In this document: piece after piece, positions 59,255 through 64,000 of the stretch
Layout of the letters: every line of letters starts with the position of its first letter
Numbering within the stretch: position 1 is the stretch's first letter
Source: Leucaena leucocephala
Taxonomy: Eukaryota > Streptophyta > Magnoliopsida > Fabales > Fabaceae
DNA: 64,000 nucleotides
Assembly (NCBI GenBank): GCA_037074615.1
Contig: CM073545.1
Coordinates: forward strand, 15,766,001 to 15,830,000
Direction of reading: 5' to 3'
Notes under the pieces: model-generated
The model's input: only the letters and a program-made list of their open reading frames with translations
Told to the model about the DNA's origin: nothing
The model's database searches: none
Program-made: the position numbers and the translations under genes

Positions 59255-59495
59255 CCCACACACAGCACGGTTTTCGAAAATGAATGAACTCCTCAAGGGT
59301 CCTTATCAAACGCCCCACATCTCCTCGTCAAACGCGCCGTTCCCTTTGCTTTTACCACTATTTATTTATACCCCCCTTCCACTTCCATTTCCAAATATCC
59401 ATTTCTCCCTCAATGCTCTCATAAATTCTGCCATCTAAGAGTACTGAAGCCTCCGGAGAAACAACGGTAAAGTCGCCAAGAAAAAATTGTTACCG

Positions 59496-60916
59496 ATGGC
59501 TTCTTTCTCAAACTGGGTCCTCTCTCTCAAGGTGGTGCTATTCTCCACTGGCGTTTTGTTCTTGGCCTTGGCTTTGAGGTTCTCTGTTCCTCTCGTCTCG
59601 GATTTCATCGTCTCCGATGTTCCTAACATTTGGAGCTTCTTCCTCACTTGGTTAAGGCCTCCTTACCTCTACATTCTCGTCAACTGCATCATCATCAGCA
59701 TCGCCGCCTCTTCAAAGTTCCTCAGTCACAAGCTCGATGATCAAGCTCACTCGCCAGATCCACTGGTCTTTCTTCCAGCCGATCCGGTCAAGATGTCAGG
59801 TGAGATACGTCCAGAGTATGCCGTCTACAACGTGGCCGACGTAGCGGTTTCTGAGTCGGACATGATCTCCGGCGATGTACGGACCGACTACGCTGCCTTC
59901 AACTGCGTCATTTCGACAGGTTACGTACGGGAGACGGCTCCGGACGTTCAGCAAGAGAGGATTTCGAAGGCGGATAAGATGAAGATCAGAAATGAAGAAA
60001 TCTCGAACCAAGAGTCCGTTCACGCGCCGAGTCCTGTAATGACAAGCTTGCAGAGCAGTGACTCTATGGCTTTCTCGTTTCTCAATGACGACGAGAAATC
60101 GCCTGTTTCCGCTAGGTTCAGCCACAGGAAGGCTGCCAAGGCTAGTCCCCAAGGTAGCTCTGACTCTATCGCAATATGCTTTTGAAATCTGGAGTAGAAT
60201 TTTTTTTTACAAAAAAGTCGTATAACAATAACATAGAAGAAAATAATTTTTTAAAAAAATCGGGTAACATAGAAGAAAACATTTTTTTTCAAAAGAAAAT
60301 AATATAAAATTCAAAAAACAATGCCGTACCGGTATGCTTAACAGGAATAAAATAATAGTGCTTTGAAATTTGAAGTTAAAAAATACACACACAACGGTCA
60401 GAATTTTTCTCTGTTTAGGGCTGATAAAAATAACGGTAACATTATAGCAACACAAAAAAAACGGTAACATTGAGCTGTGGTCCAGGTGGGAAAGCGGCGT
60501 TGGGAGTGGCGAAGCCGAAGCGGCAGGACACGCTGGAGAGGACGTGGAGGACGATGACGGAGGGGCGTGCTATGCCGTTAACCAGGCACCTGAAGAAGTC
60601 CGACACGTGGGACTCCCATGACCTCCGCCGTAAGGTGACGCCGTTAAGGGACCAAAATGGATGTACCCCTCCGAATTCGAAACTGCTGAAGAAGTCGGAG
60701 ACGTTCAGCGAGCAAACCCGAGCCTGCAAGGAGAATAACTCATCGGCGAGTCCGTCGCCGATATCCGGGAAGATGAGGAGAGAGCCGTCGCTGAGTCAGG
60801 ACGAGTTGAATCGACGAGTTGAGGCGTTCATCAGGAAGTTCAACCAGGAGATGAGGTTACAGAGGCAGGAGTCGTTGAGGCAGTACCGCGAGATGACCAA
60901 TCGTGGGGCCCGTTGA
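59496..60916 (+). CDS. DUF4408 + DUF761 protein (cotton-fibre-expressed type)
   Basis: Exons 59496-60153 and 60486-60916 (donor CCCCAAG|GTAGC, acceptor GTCCAG|GTGGG) give 362 residues. The N-terminal DUF4408 part has two hydrophobic segments (about 8-30, VVLFSTGVLFLALALRF; and about 52-72, PPYLYILVNCIIISIAASSK). A long charged middle region follows. The C-terminus has the DUF761 signature: EPSLSQDELNRRVEAFIRKF then NQEMRLQRQESLRQY. Family members are membrane-associated plant proteins of unknown biochemical role, expressed in stress and in fibres. Without the splice the first exon would end SSDSIAICF, which lacks DUF761; retained-intron isoforms are possible. Arabidopsis At5g54300 is the likely counterpart, next to AGD5 and CcdA as here. 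The ATG at 59496 starts the conserved hydrophobic end. Confidence 0.88.
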
Positions 60917-62434
60917 GACGTGCCGTTTTTTTCCAATAGTTTCTTTTTTTTTTATTAAAAACAAAGACATGTTTTTTTGTCTTATGCCTCTCTGATTTTG
61001 TTATTTTCCCAAATGAAAAGGCTACCATTTTGGTAGATTAATATTGGGAAGGGTGGTAATGAGTTAGCAAAATTAGTAAAGCAATGGAGGATTAGAATTT
61101 AGTGTTTGTTTCTCTCACATCGGGTTTCAAATTTCAATACTCAAGTTGATGTACAAAACATGGAAGGAAAATGGTTTTCTCATGGGAGGAAAATGAAATA
61201 TTATTACAATTTACAAAACATTATCTTTTGGTGCATTCAATTCTTAACATTTTGTTTATTTACCTCTTGTTTTCCTTCCTTCAATATATTATATAAAAAA
61301 ACATAGGATATATTTTTTTCATCAATACAATTTAAATACAGTACAAATATGTTAATGACGAGTTTAAACATGAGACCTCATCTAAATATAACAAACATGT
61401 CAATTATGAGTTTAAACCTGGGATCTCATCTTCGTATGGTAAGTGACTACCCTTTGACATGTTTGAAGGGGGCATATGTGAATTTAATTTTTATTTGTTT
61501 TCCATGTGCAATTTAGTGGACCTAAAAAGGCACTGATTGATTCAAGTTCACATGAACGGACCCAATTTATCTCAAGGTTCTCTCTAGTATGCCTACTTTG
61601 TATTTAGGCCAGCAGACCTACTTTGTATTCAAAGTGAAAAATTTAAATCTGGAGACAAACTTAACACCACATAAACAAAATATACTTTCTTCATAAAATT
61701 TAGGACAAAATGTCGTTAATGCTGTCTTTATCAGTTATCACACGTTAATAGTGGTCCCAAAGAGGCTTGCACAACCACAACATATAATTAATACACCTCT
61801 AATCCTAAATGTAAAAGTTTGTTAAAGGTTTACTCTGATCTTAAAAGTAAAACATTAATACTTATCTCTCAAATTTATAATTTTTTTTAAAATAATCCCT
61901 ATTAATTGCATATATTGAGAGTCCTCCCTCTAATTCTGCTTATATACATTATAATCTTTCTAAAGTAAATTTATAATTCTATTAAGCCTAACTACAAACA
62001 TTTAACTCTTGAATTTAAATTTTCACATTCGTTCATTGGTAATAGGAACTGAATTTTTGCATGTTATAATGAAGCAAATCTCAACAGAAAAAAGGGGGAA
62101 AACAATCCCTAAGATGCCTGGTGAAAGATCAAGATGATTTGCTATAAATCTGTCCCGTTTACTTCTATATAAATGAATATATATATATATATATGGAACA
62201 AATATACATCGAATCGTTCATGTGAAAGAACACAGTATTAGAATCCTAAGATAATGTGTTTTACAGTTAGAGTGAAAGTAAGGACTAGGGATGATACTTC
62301 TTTTTTTCCGGCTTTTATTTTTTAAACCAATTCTTTCTTTTTCTACCTATCTATCTCATTTAAAAGACACCGTAAACTTTTAATTCTAGAGAATCCAAAT
62401 CCATTGAGAACATACGACCTAAGAGCTCTTTATT
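60917..62434. other. Convergent intergenic region, DUF4408 gene / CcdA
   Basis: Includes the DUF4408 3' UTR (to about 61020) and probably the CcdA 3' UTR at the right end. A TA microsatellite is at 62179-62194. A phrase about ATGAGTTTAAACCTGGGATC is imperfectly repeated near 61358 and 61405. No gene is supported. Confidence 0.6.
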
Positions 62435-63937
62435 CTACATCACCATTGTTGTTGGGAATAGCCTATCCAAGAAAGTATATAGACCACCTCCTAACAAAAG
62501 TGCTCCACTGTTGAACAAGCAAATTGAAACATGTATCAGAAACAACAAAACATGATTGTGATAGCCTAATAAAAAGTGTTCTGACAAAACAATGAGTTCT
62601 CTCCCTTTTCTGACACTCGAAGTTCGAATATTACCTCATAGGATTGATCCATGCTGAGAACTTGCGGAATGAAAGCAGGCTCTGCGAATCCACATTTAGA
62701 TAAGAAATTCAGTTTTCTACAGCACATCCTGGTCTAACAGATCTTAAAGTGTTGTTTTTGTACACCGATGTTTTGATTTTCCAAGTACTTAAAAGACTTA
62801 TTTACCAAGTATTTAAGCACAAGATTTAACAATGCTACGGTTTCTGTGTTGCATACTAGCGTATGTCCTGATATTGAAGTATTAAATTTTTACACATTTC
62901 TCTTTCTCAAGTTTCATATAAATAGTTTTCTAAGTACTTCAGAAATGAGAATGTTTTCATACACAATACCACCTAAGACTATTTTATAAACCAAAAGAAC
63001 ATATACGAACCTGTAATGCTCCGGCGAAAGAAGCAGCTAAGAGTAAAGGAGAAACATAACCAGTTGTGTATGTCAAAAGTAAGCTGCCTCCAATCACTGG
63101 ATCCTGTCAAGAAATCATTATTCCATTCATTTTCATTTTCATAGGAGTGATTATGTGTGTATACTGAACTTTAAGCATATAAGCAAATAAAAAAATGTCA
63201 GTCTTGATGTGCATGTAGCTAATAACAAGGATATTTAATACGTCACAATTACATGACTCGTTTTTTTTTTGTGTGTCAACAATGGTATATTAATGCACTT
63301 GAAAGCCATTTACAAGTCATTTGCACTGATTAAGAAGAAGTACCACACAATAGTTATTGGTTTTTTTTAATCCTGCATAACAACGTAGTCAGCAAGGAAT
63401 AATGAAGAGCTCTTAGTTCCTCCGCACATTAGGCCCTGGTAAACTACCACATTAAAGTGCTGAAGCAAGGTCTAGAGACTTAGCTAATTAAATATCTTTT
63501 ATGTTGAAGGGAGCCTAAAGGGAAATATTAACCAATTACCCTACTCTCTGCATTTTTTCTTGGCAGTGGAATTCCGTTTTTTTTTTTTTTTGAGGGGGAG
63601 GGACCCAATCAGAAAAGGTAACATAACATGCGTAGCGAACAGCATATGAATCAAAACAAAAGAAATGTAGAATACCTTTGACGCCGCAACATATCCCAGA
63701 ATAGTAGCCAGCACAGGTGTACTACAGGGTGAGGCAGCTAGAGCAAACGTAAGCCCAGCTAGATATGCTTGCACACCTAAATTAGATAATTTCTTCATAT
63801 ATAGATTGTTCTGCATGTAAATGCAAACTGAAGGAACGAATTTAATGTAAGATCATCAACTTACTTGATGGAAAATTGGCAGCTGCTGCTCGAGGATCAA
63901 AATTGTCAAAAAATGAGGGAAGTTTTAATTCAATGAT
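62435..63937 (-). CDS. CCDA: Plastid cytochrome c biogenesis protein CcdA, 3' part
   Basis: Five exons are inside the window: 63937-63865, 63776-63676, 63103-63011, 62681-62635 and 62507-62435 (stop TAG 62435-62437). The 5' exons lie beyond 64000, so the gene is partial here. CcdA is a thylakoid membrane thiol transporter that passes reducing power from stroma to lumen for haem attachment to cytochromes c/f. The visible part starts IIELKLPSFFDNFDPRAAAA and includes the redox motif ALAASPCSTPVLATILGYVA with the second conserved Cys, then GGSLLLTYTTGYVSPLLLAA and a final membrane helix (SGALLLGGGLYTFLDRLFP). The first Cys motif would be upstream. Sequence matches Arabidopsis At5g54290 closely. 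Phase is kept across all junctions and no defect is seen. Confidence 0.93.
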
Positions 63938-64000
63938 CTGCAAAATTTGCTCAAGGTGAGACAACCAAAAAAAGAGTAAAACAATTGGTCAGAAATTTTA

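Noticed and set aside
59070..59438. 122-residue + frame upstream of the DUF4408 gene
   Set aside because: It begins inside a hAT-like MITE and runs through its border into the promoter, so it is accidental.
1..64000. CRISPR arrays, operons, prophage or organelle inserts
   Set aside because: No spaced direct-repeat array, ribosome-binding sites or prokaryotic gene packing, and no plastid or mitochondrial genes were seen; all genes have plant nuclear structure.

Overview
The window is nuclear DNA from a flowering plant, most likely a woody eudicot. The evidence is an AT-rich background, GT-AG introns that interrupt protein families found only in plants (CrRLK1L kinase, ULTRAPETALA, LDL-type LSD1 demethylase, AGD5-type ArfGAP, plastid CcdA, DUF4408/DUF761), and many SINEs, MITEs and retrotransposon remnants. 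I cannot name the species from the sequence. There is no bacterial, organellar or CRISPR content.
Layout from left to right. (1) 1-4.6 kb is AT-rich intergenic DNA with a complete SINE. (2) 5.4-7.9 kb is an intact THESEUS1 receptor kinase (+). (3) 9.7-11.3 kb is a root-cap/LEA-related gene (-), broken by a 40-bp insertion and two in-frame stops. (4) 14.7-19.8 kb is a cluster of THE1-like (CrRLK1L) pseudogenes on the + strand: a short fossil, two tandem copies and a kinase-bearing third fused onto the second. (5) 20.0-23.3 kb is transposon-derived: a long-TIR element and Harbinger/Tourist-like fold-back elements. (6) 23.8-26.2 kb is LDL2 (+), tail to tail with ULTRAPETALA (-, 27.1-30.2 kb). (7) 31.4-37.1 kb is a 12-exon methionine gamma-lyase/aluminium-resistance-like gene (+). 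It carries a gag-only LTR element in intron 2 and a frameshift just after the PLP lysine. (8) 38.0-40.3 kb is a predicted plastid membrane protein with two CxxC pairs (-). (9) 41.8-43.4 and 45.4-47.1 kb are two small genes I do not recognise (-). (10) 47.1-52.1 kb is AT-rich DNA with a hAT-like MITE. (11) 52.1-57.9 kb is AGD5/NEVERSHED (+). (12) 59.5-60.9 kb is a DUF4408+DUF761 gene (+), with a related hAT-like MITE just upstream. (13) 62.4-64.0 kb is the 3' part of a plastid CcdA gene (-), which runs off the right edge.
The genes do not form a pathway. From memory of the Arabidopsis chromosome 5 map, the order THE1 - root-cap/LEA gene - AGD5 - DUF761 gene - CcdA matches At5g54380, At5g54370, At5g54310, At5g54300 and At5g54290. 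The window therefore looks like a conserved ancestral block with local gene decay and transposon insertion. I found no convincing new multi-gene system. The most useful leads are the decayed genes, the three SINE copies with clean target duplications, the paired hAT-like MITEs, and three conserved-looking but unnamed proteins.
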